DNA from: Nocardioidaceae bacterium
GTDB lineage: Bacteria; Actinomycetota; Actinomycetes; Propionibacteriales; Nocardioidaceae
Reading direction: 5' to 3'
Assembly (NCBI GenBank): GCA_018672315.1
Contig: CP076053.1
Span: 558,001-622,000, forward strand
Length of the DNA stretch: 64,000 nt
A program made the position numbers and the translations under genes. Position 1 is the first letter of the stretch. Every line of letters begins with the position of its first letter. Positions 8,772 to 19,341 of this stretch are shown one piece after another. The notes under the pieces are model-generated. The model did no database searches, was not told where the DNA came from, and saw only the letters and a list, made by a program, of their open reading frames with translations.

Positions 8772-9398
8772 GTGTTCGGACGGTCCAAGCAGCCCACCTC
8801 GCCCGCCGATCCCTCCGGCGCGGCCACCTCCCTCGGGCCCTCCGCGGACCCCTCACGGACGGCCGACGGGGGCAAGGGGCGTCCGACCCCGACCCGGAGG
8901 GAGGCGCAGGAGGCGGCCAGGCAGCGGGCCAAGGTGGCGCAGGGCAAGACGTCCGGCATCGCGGCCGACCGTGCCGCCCGCAAGGAGCAGCGGCGCAAGA
9001 TCCGTGAGGGCATGAAGGCCGGGAACGAGTCCTTCCTGCTGCCGCGCGACCGGGGTGGCGTACGCCGGTTCCTCCGCGACCGCGTCGACACCCGCATCTC
9101 CGCGGCGGAGTTCATCCTGCCGCTGCTGCTGGTCGTCATGTTCCTGACCTACTCCTCCAACGACTCCATGATCAGCCTGGGCAACACGATCTGGCTGGCG
9201 ACGATGGCCGTGACGATCGTCGACACCACCTGGCTGCTGGTCAGCGTCCGCAAGGAGCTGCGTCAGCGCTTCCCCGCGACCTCCCACAAGGGCTGGTGGG
9301 GGTACCTGCTGCTGCGTGCGCTGCAGCTGCGGTTCCTGCGCCTGCCCAAGCCGCAGTACTCCATCGGCGAGAAGCTGCCGGCGCACTACCGGGACTGA
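8772..9398 (+). CDS. DUF3043 membrane protein
   Basis: A 208-residue actinobacterial DUF3043 protein of unknown function. The family pattern is clear: FGRSKQ start, a charged KGRPTPTRREAQEAARQ stretch at about residues 38-54, then RRFLRDRVDTRISAAEF followed by two membrane helices at about residues 115-131 and 138-156. It starts with GTG at 8772. It is transcribed away from pspA from a shared 170-bp region. The N-terminal 100 residues are polar and presumably cytoplasmic. Confidence 0.85.
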   Translation: MFGRSKQPTSPADPSGAATSLGPSADPSRTADGGKGRPTPTRREAQEAARQRAKVAQGKTSGIAADRAARKEQRRKIREGMKAGNESFLLPRDRGGVRRFLRDRVDTRISAAEFILPLLLVVMFLTYSSNDSMISLGNTIWLATMAVTIVDTTWLLVSVRKELRQRFPATSHKGWWGYLLLRALQLRFLRLPKPQYSIGEKLPAHYRD

Positions 9399-9437
9399 TC
9401 CGAGGTTGAGGCTTCAACCAGCGGGCAGAGGTCGGCC

Positions 9438-10445
9438 ATGGAGATTCGCAACCTCGGACGCAGCGGCCTGAAGATCTCGGCGATCGCGTACGGCAACTGG
9501 CTCACCCACGGCTCGCAGGTCGAGGAGGACGCCGCCCTCGCCTGTGTCAGCCAGGCCCTCGACGAGGGCATCACGACCTTCGACACCGCCGACGTCTACG
9601 CCAACACCAAGGCCGAGAAGGTGCTCGGCAAGGCGCTGGCGGGTGAACGCCGCGAGGGCCTGGAGATCTTCACCAAGGTCTACTTCCCGACCAACGCCGG
9701 CAAGCACAACGACCACGGCCTGTCCCGCAAGCACATCATGGACTCGATCGACGCGTCGCTGCAGCGGCTGCAGACCGACTACGTCGACCTCTACCAGGCG
9801 CACCGCTTCGACCACGAGACACCGTTGGAGGAGACGATGTCCGCCTTCGCGGACGTCGTGCACGCCGGCAAGGCGCACTACATCGGCGTCTCGGAGTGGA
9901 CCGCGGACCAGATCCGGCGGGCGCACGCACTGGCGACCGAGATGCGCATCCCGCTGGTGTCGAACCAGCCGCAGTACAACATGCTGTGGCGCGTCATCGA
10001 GTCCGACGTCGTCCCGGCCTGCGAGGAGCTGGGCATCGGCCAGATCGTCTGGTCCCCCATCGCCCAGGGAGTCCTCACCGGCAAGTACAAGCCCGGCGCC
10101 GACCTCCCCCAGGGATCGCGCGCGACCGACACCAAGGGTGGCGGCGCGGAGATGATCAAGCGCTACCTCGACGACGACATCCTCACCGCGGTGCAGGAGC
10201 TCGAGCCGATCGCCGCCGACCACGGGTTGTCGATGGCTGCCCTCGCGGTGGCGTGGACGCTGCAGAACCCGAACGTCTCGGCCGCGATCATCGGTGCCTC
10301 CAAGCCCGAGCAGGTCACCGACAACGTCGCCGCCGCCGGGGTGGAGCTCGACGACGACGTGCTCGACCGCATCGACGAGATCTTCGACGGGCTGACGATC
10401 ACCGACCCCGCCAAGACGACGTCGCCCCGCACCCGCGACTTCTGA
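9438..10445 (+). CDS. aldo/keto reductase
   Basis: A 335-residue NADPH-dependent aldo-keto reductase with a TIM-barrel fold. The catalytic tetrad can be traced: Asp49 in FDTAD, Tyr54 in VYANT, Lys80 in IFTKVY and His122 in YQAHRFD. The C-terminal IIGASKPEQVTDN motif binds the cofactor phosphate. It resembles the voltage-gated-channel beta-subunit/YghZ-like AKR branch, which reduces aldehydes or methylglyoxal; the actual substrate is unknown. ATG start at 9438. A tandem repeat and terminator follow the stop immediately. Confidence 0.92.
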   Translation: MEIRNLGRSGLKISAIAYGNWLTHGSQVEEDAALACVSQALDEGITTFDTADVYANTKAEKVLGKALAGERREGLEIFTKVYFPTNAGKHNDHGLSRKHIMDSIDASLQRLQTDYVDLYQAHRFDHETPLEETMSAFADVVHAGKAHYIGVSEWTADQIRRAHALATEMRIPLVSNQPQYNMLWRVIESDVVPACEELGIGQIVWSPIAQGVLTGKYKPGADLPQGSRATDTKGGGAEMIKRYLDDDILTAVQELEPIAADHGLSMAALAVAWTLQNPNVSAAIIGASKPEQVTDNVAAAGVELDDDVLDRIDEIFDGLTITDPAKTTSPRTRDF

Positions 10446-10446
10446 T

Positions 10447-10514
10447 CCGCGGGAACTGACCCCTCGCGGGAACTGACCCCTCGCGGGAACTGACCCCTCG
10501 CGAGAACTGACCCC
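10447..10514. repeat. four tandem 17-bp repeats
   Basis: Four head-to-tail copies of TCGCGGGAACTGACCCC, period 17, start 2 bp after the aldo/keto reductase stop. The first copy differs at its first base and the last has GAGA in place of GGGA. The fourth copy also supplies the left arm of the terminator stem. Non-coding; likely slipped-strand expansion of the terminator arm. Confidence 0.85.
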
Positions 10515-10528
10515 ACGGAGGGGGTCAG
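10507..10528. terminator. stem-loop between convergent genes
   Basis: CTGACCCC (10507-10514) pairs with GGGGTCAG (10521-10528) around a 6-nt loop. It overlaps the stop of the minus-strand gene and ends the repeat array. It can serve both the aldo/keto reductase and the 87-aa gene. Confidence 0.7.
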
Positions 10529-10788
10529 GACTCGTGCAGGCTCATGCCGTACGCGACCCGCTCGCCCTCCAGCAGGGTGACCTTGTCGACGCCGTGCTCG
10601 AGCAGGTCCTCGAACTCGGTCCCGAGCCAGGTCTCCGCGTCCGACTGGGAGTCGAAGGTCTCGCTGTGCCCGGTGACGTGACCGTCGGCGGTCTCGTAAC
10701 GCCACGTCCACGGCGCGTCGGCGGCAGCACCACCCGCGGGGCCCTCGGAGGTGCCGGCGGGGTCGGGTCGTCCTGGCAGTGCAGTCAT
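10525..10788 (-). CDS. small hypothetical protein (87 aa)
   Basis: An 87-residue protein I cannot name. The first 25 residues are Pro/Gly/Ala-rich and probably disordered. The rest has the ordered pattern WTWRYETADGHVTGHS, then SQSDAETWLGTEFEDLLEHG and DKVTLLEGERVAYGMSL, suggesting a small alpha/beta domain. There is no export signal. It is separated from gcvT by 46 bp on the same strand. Similar short proteins are common in Nocardioides relatives, as far as I recall. The terminator overlapping its stop supports it being a real gene. Confidence 0.6.
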   Translation of the reverse strand: MTALPGRPDPAGTSEGPAGGAAADAPWTWRYETADGHVTGHSETFDSQSDAETWLGTEFEDLLEHGVDKVTLLEGERVAYGMSLHES

Positions 10789-10834
10789 GCGAGGAGCGTA
10801 CGCAGGGGAGGTCGTGGAGGGGACGTCCTGGACC

Positions 10835-11944
10835 TCAGCGGACCGACGACTCCACGAAGGGGGTCGTCACCACGGTGAAGGCCTGGCGCCGACCGCGTAC
10901 GTCGACCTCCACGGTGTCGTCGACCGCCACCGACGGGCGTACGAGGGCCAGCGCGATGCCCTGCCGCAACGTGGGCGAGAAGGTGCCCGAGGTGACCTCG
11001 CCGACCGGCTCGTCGCCGGCGTGCACCGCCATGCCCGGCCGAGGGATGCCGCGTCCCTGCGCGAGGAGCCCTCGCAGCACCCGCTCGGGTCCGCGCTCGC
11101 GCTCGGCGGCCAGCGCCTCGCGCCCGACGAACTGCTCCTTGCTCCACCCGACGGCCCACCCCGACCGGGCCTGCACCGGCGTGATGTCGGGGCCGAGCTC
11201 GTGTCCGTGCAACGGGTAGCCCATCTCGGTGCGCAGCGTGTCGCGTGCCCCCAGGCCGCACGGCGCCGCCGGCGGGGACGCCGTCCGGTCGACGAGCGCG
11301 TCCCACAGGGGCCCGGCCGCGGCCGCGGGGTGCACGACGAGCTCGTAGCCGCGCTCGCCGGTGTATCCCGTGCGGCACACGACGACGTCGGCGCCCTCGT
11401 ACGTGGTCTCCGTGAAGCTCATGTAGTCGTGACCGGTGGGCAGTCCGACCCGCGCGAGCACCGCGTCGCTGTCAGGGCCCTGCACCGCGAGCACGGCGTG
11501 GTCGGCGTGCACGTCGGCCACCTCGACCCCCTCGGGGGCCTCGGCCGTCAGACGTCGCGCCACCTCGGCCGCGTTCGCGGCGTTGGGCACGAGCAGGAGG
11601 TCCTCGGGCGAGCGCAGGTAGACGATGAGGTCGTCCACGACGCCACCGCTCTCGTCGCAGCACAGCGTGTACTGGGCCTGCCCGGGCGCGATGCGGCCGA
11701 GGTCGTTGGTGAGGCAGCGGTCCACGACGCCGGCCGCACCCTCGCCACGGACCAGCACGGTGCCGAGGTGGCTGACGTCGAAGACGCCGACCGACGTACG
11801 CACCGCGGTGTGCTCGGCCACCACACCCGCGTACTCCAGGGGCATCGACCAGCCGCCGAACTCGGCCAGCTTGGCGTCGAGGGCGACGTGCCGGTCGTGG
11901 AGGGGTGACTGCCGCAGCGGGGTAGGTTCGCCGGAGGTGCTCAC
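10835..11944 (-). CDS. gcvT: aminomethyltransferase (glycine cleavage T protein)
   Basis: A 369-residue T protein that releases ammonia and transfers the methylene group from the aminomethyl-lipoyl H protein to tetrahydrofolate. Recognisable parts are LAEFGGWSMPLEYAG near the N terminus, FDVSHLGTVLVRG, VCRTGYTGERGYEL and LGARDTLRTEMGYPLHGHEL in the folate-binding domain, with a C-terminal beta-barrel (RGLLAQGRGIPRPGM). The GTG at 11944 is selected; further upstream the frame crosses the pepA start region antisense. gcvH and gcvP are not adjacent. It diverges from pepA with a 94-bp gap. Position matches M. tuberculosis Rv2211c. Confidence 0.95.
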   Translation of the reverse strand: MSTSGEPTPLRQSPLHDRHVALDAKLAEFGGWSMPLEYAGVVAEHTAVRTSVGVFDVSHLGTVLVRGEGAAGVVDRCLTNDLGRIAPGQAQYTLCCDESGGVVDDLIVYLRSPEDLLLVPNAANAAEVARRLTAEAPEGVEVADVHADHAVLAVQGPDSDAVLARVGLPTGHDYMSFTETTYEGADVVVCRTGYTGERGYELVVHPAAAAGPLWDALVDRTASPPAAPCGLGARDTLRTEMGYPLHGHELGPDITPVQARSGWAVGWSKEQFVGREALAAERERGPERVLRGLLAQGRGIPRPGMAVHAGDEPVGEVTSGTFSPTLRQGIALALVRPSVAVDDTVEVDVRGRRQAFTVVTTPFVESSVR

Positions 11945-12038
11945 GCACCGCAACCTACGCGTCCCCGGCCCTGTCGGCGCAAGCCCCGCTCGGCCGTCCG
12001 TCCGACCGTCCCGCGACTCCTGAGGAGACCCGTTCCCC

Positions 12039-13571
12039 GTGACCGACCACCAGCTCAGCACCACGAGCCCGGAGAAGTCCCGCGCCGACGTCGTCGTCGT
12101 CGGGGTCGTCCAGACCGACGACGGGCCCCGGGTCGCCCCGGGCGGCGAGGCGGTCGTCGCGGCGTACGGGGAGAAGCGCTTCGCCGCGCTGGTGAGCTCC
12201 TTCGAGGTCACCGGCAAGCCCGGCACCGCGACGAGGTTGCCCACCGAGACGCTCAAGGCCGGCACGCTGCTCCTGGTCGGTCTCGGCCCGGCCGACGCGC
12301 TCGACCCCGAGTCCGTACGCCGCGGCGCCGGCGTCGCCGCCCGCCATCTGGGCAACGTCACGTCCGTCGCGCTCGCGCTGCCCGCGGAGGACGCGGACCA
12401 CGTGCGTGCGGTCGTGGAGGGCTTCGAGCTGGGCGGCTACCGCTACCGCCGCTTCAAGAGCGACGACCCGGCCGGCGGCAGCGGCTCGGCGCTGTCGTCG
12501 GTGACGGTGCTCAGCCCCATCGCACGCAAGAAGGAGGCCGCCACGGCCCAGGCGGTCGGCAGGGTGGTCGCCGCTGCCGTGGCGCGTACGCGGGACTGGG
12601 TGAACTGCCCTCCCGGCGACCTCACCCCCCCGGTCTTCGCCGAGGAGGCCCGCGACGCGGCCCCGTCGGGGCGCGGGTCCCGCGTCGAGGTCACGGTGCT
12701 CGACGACGACCAGCTGCGCGAGGGCGGCTACGGCGGACTCATCACCGTCGGCAAGGGCAGCGCCGCAGGGCCCCGGCTCGTCGAGATCGCCTACACGCCG
12801 AAGAAGCCGGTGGCGCACCTGGCGCTCGTCGGCAAGGGCATCACGTTCGACTCCGGCGGTCTGTCGATCAAGCCGGCCGGCTCGATGGCGACGATGAAGT
12901 CCGACATGGGCGGTGCGGCCGCGGTCATCGCCGCGACGTACGCGATCGCCGAGCTCGGTCTGCCGGTGCAGGTCACCGCGTTCGCACCGATGGCGGAGAA
13001 CATGGTCTCGGGCGCCGCGACCCGCCCCGGGGACGTCTACACGACGCTCTCGGGCCGCACGGTCGAGGTGCTCAACACCGACGCGGAGGGGCGACTGGTG
13101 CTGGCCGACGGCCTGACCCGCGCGGTCGCCGCGGCTCCCGACCTCATCGTCGACGTCGCCACCCTCACCGGTGCCTGCGTGGTGGCCCTGGGCAACCGCG
13201 TCACCGGAGTCATGGGCGACCCGGGCGTCGTCGACCGGGTGCTGGACGCCTCAGGTCGCTCGGGTGAGCAGATGTGGCCGCTGCCCATCCCCGAGGAGAT
13301 GACCGAGAAGGTGCGGGGCAACTCCAAGATCGCCGACCTCGCCCAGCACAACACCGAGCGGTGGGGCGGCGCGCTCTACGCGGCGGCGTTCCTGCGGGAG
13401 TTCGCCGAGGACGTTCCCTGGGGCCACCTCGACATCGCCGGGCCGTCGTTCAACGACGGCTCCGCCTGGGGGCACGTGACGCCCGGCGGCACCGGGGCCG
13501 CCGCCGCGACCCTGATCGCGCTGGCCGAGGACCTGGCCGAGCGCGGCGTCGACGGCGTGACGGAGGACTGA
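12039..13571 (+). CDS. pepA: leucyl aminopeptidase (M17)
   Basis: A 510-residue cytosol aminopeptidase, a hexameric two-metal enzyme that removes N-terminal residues from peptides. The C-terminal catalytic domain shows the metal ligands in GKGITFDSGGLSIKP and MKSDMGGAAAV, and the signature NTDAEGRLVLADGL. The N-terminal domain of about 170 residues is less conserved. It starts with GTG at 12039, behind a GAGGAGAC site. The gene lies between gcvT and the E2 gene, as in the M. tuberculosis Rv2211c-Rv2215 block. Confidence 0.96.
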   Translation: MTDHQLSTTSPEKSRADVVVVGVVQTDDGPRVAPGGEAVVAAYGEKRFAALVSSFEVTGKPGTATRLPTETLKAGTLLLVGLGPADALDPESVRRGAGVAARHLGNVTSVALALPAEDADHVRAVVEGFELGGYRYRRFKSDDPAGGSGSALSSVTVLSPIARKKEAATAQAVGRVVAAAVARTRDWVNCPPGDLTPPVFAEEARDAAPSGRGSRVEVTVLDDDQLREGGYGGLITVGKGSAAGPRLVEIAYTPKKPVAHLALVGKGITFDSGGLSIKPAGSMATMKSDMGGAAAVIAATYAIAELGLPVQVTAFAPMAENMVSGAATRPGDVYTTLSGRTVEVLNTDAEGRLVLADGLTRAVAAAPDLIVDVATLTGACVVALGNRVTGVMGDPGVVDRVLDASGRSGEQMWPLPIPEEMTEKVRGNSKIADLAQHNTERWGGALYAAAFLREFAEDVPWGHLDIAGPSFNDGSAWGHVTPGGTGAAAATLIALAEDLAERGVDGVTED

Positions 13572-13640
13572 CCCGGGGCGGGTCCTCCACCCGGCACCCG
13601 ATCCGGCACGAACGCGGCACCAGGCCGGCCCGTGCCGGGC

Positions 13641-14018
13641 TCAGTCCTCGAGGGCGCGGCGCCGTGCCTGCTTCTGCTCCGCGGCGACCCGACGGTTGTA
13701 GTCGCGCATGCGCTGCGGGATGCCGACGACGGCGGCGTCGTAGGACGGGATCGAGAGTCGGTTGCAGAACGCGTGCGCCCACTTCACGTCTCTCACACGC
13801 CGCCGGGTCCACTCGCCGTCGTGCGCCACGAGCAGGAGGGTGATCTCGCTGACCGTCGTGCGCGGCTCCACGAAGCCCTCGACGCCGCGTCGCTGCGCCG
13901 CCCACTCGGTGAGGTGCTCCTCGTCCGCGCTCGGTGAGGACCGGACCGACAGACCGCCGCCGTCACCTGCGCCGCTCCTGGAGGAGCCGCGGCGTCGGAG
14001 TCGGTCGAACATGCCCAT
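13641..14018 (-). CDS. hypothetical protein (125 aa)
   Basis: A 125-residue basic protein that I do not recognise by name. It begins MGMFDRLRRRGS, followed by a Gly/Ser linker, then a compact domain with TVSEITLLLVAHDGEWTRRR and DVKWAHAFCNRLSIPSYDA, ending in an Arg/Lys-rich helix. Similar short proteins occur in actinobacterial genomes. The start at 14018 gives the natural N terminus; the same frame stays open much further, but only antisense to the E2 gene. It is convergent to pepA. Confidence 0.7.
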   Translation of the reverse strand: MGMFDRLRRRGSSRSGAGDGGGLSVRSSPSADEEHLTEWAAQRRGVEGFVEPRTTVSEITLLLVAHDGEWTRRRVRDVKWAHAFCNRLSIPSYDAAVVGIPQRMRDYNRRVAAEQKQARRRALED

Positions 14019-14220
14019 GCGTGCATTGTCCCCCACCGGCTGAAGCAGCCTGCGCATCCGCGCGCCCGTCGTGGGTCGCGGTCCTCCGGCAAGCGGTGGC
14101 GCGTCATGGGAATGGTCCACGCGTCGGTGGACACAAGACCAGGGAGTGCAAGGATGCTCACGGCGCCTCGCGACGCGCGGCACCTGACGTACGGACCCCT
14201 CCTCAGAGCGAAGGAACCCC

Positions 14221-16095
<1,875 letters not shown>

Positions 16096-16117
16096 GCGCC
16101 TCCCGGGCACAGCGCAG

Positions 16118-16146
16118 CGCCCCGGTCCCCACGAGGGGCCGGGGCG
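16118..16146 (+). terminator. stem-loop after sucB
   Basis: CGCCCCGG(T)CCCC pairs with GGGGCCGGGGCG around an ACGA loop, with one bulged T. It lies 22 bp after the E2 stop and is the likely sucB terminator. Confidence 0.8.
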
Positions 16147-16164
16147 TCGTGCGTCAGCCTGCCT

Positions 16165-16217
16165 CACCGGTACGGACGGCACCCGGGATCGGCGCGCCGG
16201 GTGCCGTCCGCACCGGT
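16165..16217 (-). terminator. very long hairpin after lpd
   Basis: A stem of about 20 bp: CGGACGGCACCCGG (16173-16186) with its complement at 16197-16210, extended outwards by CACCGGT/ACCGGTG. The loop is about 10 nt. It stands directly behind the lpd stop on the minus strand and complements the sucB terminator. Confidence 0.8.
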
Positions 16218-16227
16218 GGACGCGGAG

Positions 16228-17619
16228 TCACATGTGGATCATGTGCCCGGCGATGCCCTCGACGGCCTCCTTGACGACCTCGGACAGCGTCGGGTGGGCG
16301 AAGATGTTGCGGGAGACCTCGTCGGCGGTGAGGTCCCACTTCTGCGCGAGGGTCAGCACCGGCAGGAGCTCGGTGACATCGGGGCCGATCATGGCGGCAC
16401 CGAGGATCTCGTTGTAGGTGGCGTCGGCGACGATCTTGACGAACCCGGCGGTCTCTCCGAGACCCTTGGCCTTGCCGTTGGCGCTGAAGGGGAACTTGGC
16501 GGTCTTGACGTCGTAGCCCTTCTCCTTCGCCTGCTCCTCGGAGTAGCCGAAGGAGGCGATCTGAGGCTGGCAGTACGTCGCGCGCGGGATCATGTCGAAG
16601 TCGATCTCCATCGTCTCCGCGCCCGCGATCGTCTCGGCGCACACCATGCCCATCATCTCGGCGGTGTGGGCCAGCATCAGCTTGCCCGTGACGTCGCCGA
16701 TGGCCCAGACGCCGTCGACGTTCGTACGCCCGCGGGCGTCGACCGCGATGGCGCCACGCTCGGTGGTCTCGACACCGATCTCCTCGAGCCCGTAGCCCTC
16801 GAGGCGCGGCGCGAAGCCGATCGCCTGCATGACCTTGTCGGCCTGCAGCTTCTGCTCGTCGCCGTCCTTGGAGACCACGACGGTCACCTGGTCGCCCGAG
16901 TCGTCGATCGACTCGACCTTGGTGCCGGTCATGACCTTCACACCGAGCTTCTTGAAGTGCTTCGCGAGCTCCTTGGAGACCTCCGCGTCCTCGGTCGGCA
17001 CCATGCGGTCGAGGAACTCCACGACGGTGACGTCGACGCCGAAGTTGGCCATGACGTACGCGAACTCGACGCCGATCGCACCGGAGCCCGCGATGATGAT
17101 CGAGTCGGGCAGCTCGTCGGTGAGGATCTGCTCCTCGTAGGTCACGACGCGCTCGGAGAGCTCGGTGCCCGGGATCAGACGGGTGGTGGCACCGGCGGCG
17201 ATGACGACGTGGTCGCCGGTGACCTCCTCGGTGCCCCCGTCGTTGAGCTCGACCGAGATCGTCTTCGGGCCGGTGAAGGTGCCCCACCCGTCGATCTCGG
17301 TGATCTTGTTCTTCTTCATGAGGAAGTGGACGCCCTTGACGATGGAGTCGCTGACCTCACGGCTGCGCGAGTGCGTCTTGCCGAAGTCCATCGTGGCGTC
17401 GCCGGTGATGCCGAACTTGTCCTTCTCGTGCTCGAGGATGTGCGCCAGCTCGGCGTTGCGCAGCAGCGACTTCGAGGGGATGCAGCCCACGTTGAGGCAG
17501 ACGCCTCCCCAGTACTTCTTCTCGATCACAGCGACCTTCAGGCCGAGCTGGGAGGCGCGGATGGCAGCGACGTACCCACCGGGGCCGGCACCGAGGACAA
17601 CGAGGTCGTAGTGGCTCAC
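16228..17619 (-). CDS. lpdA: dihydrolipoyl dehydrogenase (E3)
   Basis: A 463-residue flavoprotein disulfide oxidoreductase that re-oxidises dihydrolipoyl groups of E2 and GcvH with NAD. The FAD-binding [15 protein letters not shown] starts at about residue 8; the redox disulfide is Cys41-Cys46 in [13 protein letters not shown]; the NAD-binding fold has [13 protein letters not shown]; the catalytic His442-Glu447 dyad is in AHPTLSEVV. The GTG at 17619 gives the family N terminus SHYDLVVLG. It is convergent with sucB and separated from it by two terminators. Confidence 0.97.
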   Translation of the reverse strand: MSHYDLVVLGAGPGGYVAAIRASQLGLKVAVIEKKYWGGVCLNVGCIPSKSLLRNAELAHILEHEKDKFGITGDATMDFGKTHSRSREVSDSIVKGVHFLMKKNKITEIDGWGTFTGPKTISVELNDGGTEEVTGDHVVIAAGATTRLIPGTELSERVVTYEEQILTDELPDSIIIAGSGAIGVEFAYVMANFGVDVTVVEFLDRMVPTEDAEVSKELAKHFKKLGVKVMTGTKVESIDDSGDQVTVVVSKDGDEQKLQADKVMQAIGFAPRLEGYGLEEIGVETTERGAIAVDARGRTNVDGVWAIGDVTGKLMLAHTAEMMGMVCAETIAGAETMEIDFDMIPRATYCQPQIASFGYSEEQAKEKGYDVKTAKFPFSANGKAKGLGETAGFVKIVADATYNEILGAAMIGPDVTELLPVLTLAQKWDLTADEVSRNIFAHPTLSEVVKEAVEGIAGHMIHM

Positions 17620-17708
17620 GAACCCGACCCTATTCCAGTGACGCTCCCCGCACGACCCACCGTCCGCACGACGGTTGCCGCGCTGGTTCGGCGGGCAACA
17701 CCACAGAC

Positions 17709-18626
17709 ATGCGCGTCCTCGTCGCCGGTGCGTCCGGCTTCCTCGGCACCCGCCTCCGTGAACGTCTGGACGCAGACGGCCACGAGGTGGTCCAGCTCGT
17801 GCGCCGCGAGCCCGGTGCACCGAACGAGCGTCGGTGGGACCCCTCGTCCCGCCAGGTCGACGTCGAGGACGTCCGAGGCGCCGACGCCGTCGTGAACCTC
17901 GGCGGCTCCCCCCTGATCGGCAACCCGCACAGCAAGAAGTACCGCCGCGAGCTGCGCCAGTCCCGCGTCGACACCACGACCACGCTCGCCGAGGCGATCG
18001 CGTCCGTGGCCGGCGCCGACGGTGACGCAGCCGCTCCGACCTTCGTCGCTGCGAACGGGATCGCCTACTACGGGGACCACGGCGACCAGGTGGTCACCGA
18101 GACCACCGAGAGCCGCGGCGACGCGCTGCTGACCTCGGTGACCCGTGACTGGCAGCGCGCCACGCAGCCCGCCGACCGTGCGGGGGCCCGGGTCGTGGTG
18201 CTGCGTACGCCGCCCGTGATCGACCGCCGCTCCGGCGCACTCAAGGCGATGCTGCCGATCTTCAAGACCGGGCTCGGTGGCCCGCTCGGGTCCGGGCAGC
18301 AGTACTTCCCGATCGTCTCGACCCACGACTGGGTGCGGGTCGTCGTGGAGGCGTTGACCAACGAGGACCTCGCGGGACCCGTCAACCCGGTCATCCCCGA
18401 GCCGACGACGAACGCGGAGTTCACCGCCACGCTGGCCGACCTGCTGAACCGGCCCGCGTTCCTCAAGGTGCCCGCCTTCGTCATCGACAAGGCGGCCGGA
18501 CCACTCTCCCCCGAGCTGCTCGGATCGGTGCGCGCCGTCCCCCGGGCTCTGCTCGACACAGGCTTCACCTTCGCCCACCCCGAGGTCGAGTCGGTGCTGC
18601 GCGCCGCCCTCAACGCCGGACGCTGA
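17709..18626 (+). CDS. TIGR01777-family NAD(P)-binding epimerase-like protein
   Basis: A 305-residue extended short-chain-dehydrogenase fold. The N-terminal [16 protein letters not shown] is the nucleotide-binding motif, NLGGSPL follows, [12 protein letters not shown] contains the TIGR01777 active-site region, and the C terminus carries the DUF1731-like [16 protein letters not shown] segment. The family includes E. coli YfcH and M. tuberculosis Rv2216; the reaction is unknown. The neighbourhood (E2, lipB, lipA) is the same as in mycobacteria. The last 17 bp overlap the end of the convergent lipoprotein gene. Confidence 0.9.
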   Translation: MRVLVAGASGFLGTRLRERLDADGHEVVQLVRREPGAPNERRWDPSSRQVDVEDVRGADAVVNLGGSPLIGNPHSKKYRRELRQSRVDTTTTLAEAIASVAGADGDAAAPTFVAANGIAYYGDHGDQVVTETTESRGDALLTSVTRDWQRATQPADRAGARVVVLRTPPVIDRRSGALKAMLPIFKTGLGGPLGSGQQYFPIVSTHDWVRVVVEALTNEDLAGPVNPVIPEPTTNAEFTATLADLLNRPAFLKVPAFVIDKAAGPLSPELLGSVRAVPRALLDTGFTFAHPEVESVLRAALNAGR

Positions 18627-19215
18627 GGCTCCCTGCGCCTGCGATCGGCCGCACCTCCCGTACCTCTTGCACGGCCCAGCCGCCCAGCGGCCAGGCCCAG
18701 TCCAGGCTCAGCCGGAGGTCGCGCGGGGCGGACGCGGGCAGGGTGCGCTGCTCGCCGTCGCGGACGGCCGCCAGCCGAGCCCGGGTGTCGCGCTGCTGCA
18801 CGCGCACGTCGACGACGAGGCGGTCCGACGTACGCCTCACCTCGGTGACGGCGCGGCGGGCGGTCTGCCAGCCGGTCAGGGCGACCCCGGCCGAGACGTA
18901 CGCCCGGAGCGCGGCGACGTCCGCGGCGCCGGCCCGGGACCCCGGGAGGTAGAGCTCCTGCAGCGCGCCGACGTCCCCGCCCCGCCATGCCTGCGCACGC
19001 CGGTCGTCCCACCACGCCACCACGGCGGTGGCCGGGGCGTCGCGAGCCGGCGCGGCTCGGGGTGGTGCGGCGTCGGACGTCGCGAGGGCGCGGGGTGTCG
19101 CTGCGTTCGACGACGGCGGCCCGGGCGCCGCTGCGGGCGCCGGTGCGGCAGGCGGTGACGAGCAGCCCAGGGCCGTGAGGAGGACCGGCAGGAGCAGCAC
19201 GAGGGACGGGCGCAT
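18610..19215 (-). CDS. putative lipoprotein with Pro/Ala-rich linker
   Basis: A 201-residue exported protein. The signal LVLLLPVLLTALGCSS ends in a lipobox with Cys18, followed by a 45-residue Pro/Ala-rich linker. The remainder (TAVVAWWDDRRAQAWRGGDV then LRAYVSAGVALTGWQTA) resembles NTF2-like/SnoaL-type extracellular domains seen in actinobacterial lipoproteins, but I cannot name a family. ATG at 19215. It overlaps the convergent upstream gene by 17 bp at the 3' end. Confidence 0.75.
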   Translation of the reverse strand: MRPSLVLLLPVLLTALGCSSPPAAPAPAAAPGPPSSNAATPRALATSDAAPPRAAPARDAPATAVVAWWDDRRAQAWRGGDVGALQELYLPGSRAGAADVAALRAYVSAGVALTGWQTARRAVTEVRRTSDRLVVDVRVQQRDTRARLAAVRDGEQRTLPASAPRDLRLSLDWAWPLGGWAVQEVREVRPIAGAGSLSVRR

Positions 19216-19341
19216 CCGACCAGCCTGAGGCCTCGACGTCCCCTCGGTGCTCCCTTGTCCACAGGTGCGGGTGCGCACGGCCTCCGCGTGGCGCCCACGC
19301 AGATCTCGATCCCTCCGGCATCCTGCGGTCGGAGGTGGCAC

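Noticed and set aside
10447-10514. Short tandem repeats considered as a CRISPR array
   Set aside because: The period is 17 bp with no spacers, so it is a simple tandem repeat.
11945-12038. Glycine riboswitch upstream of gcvT
   Set aside because: The gap to the divergent pepA gene is only 94 bp and no glycine aptamer pattern was recognised.
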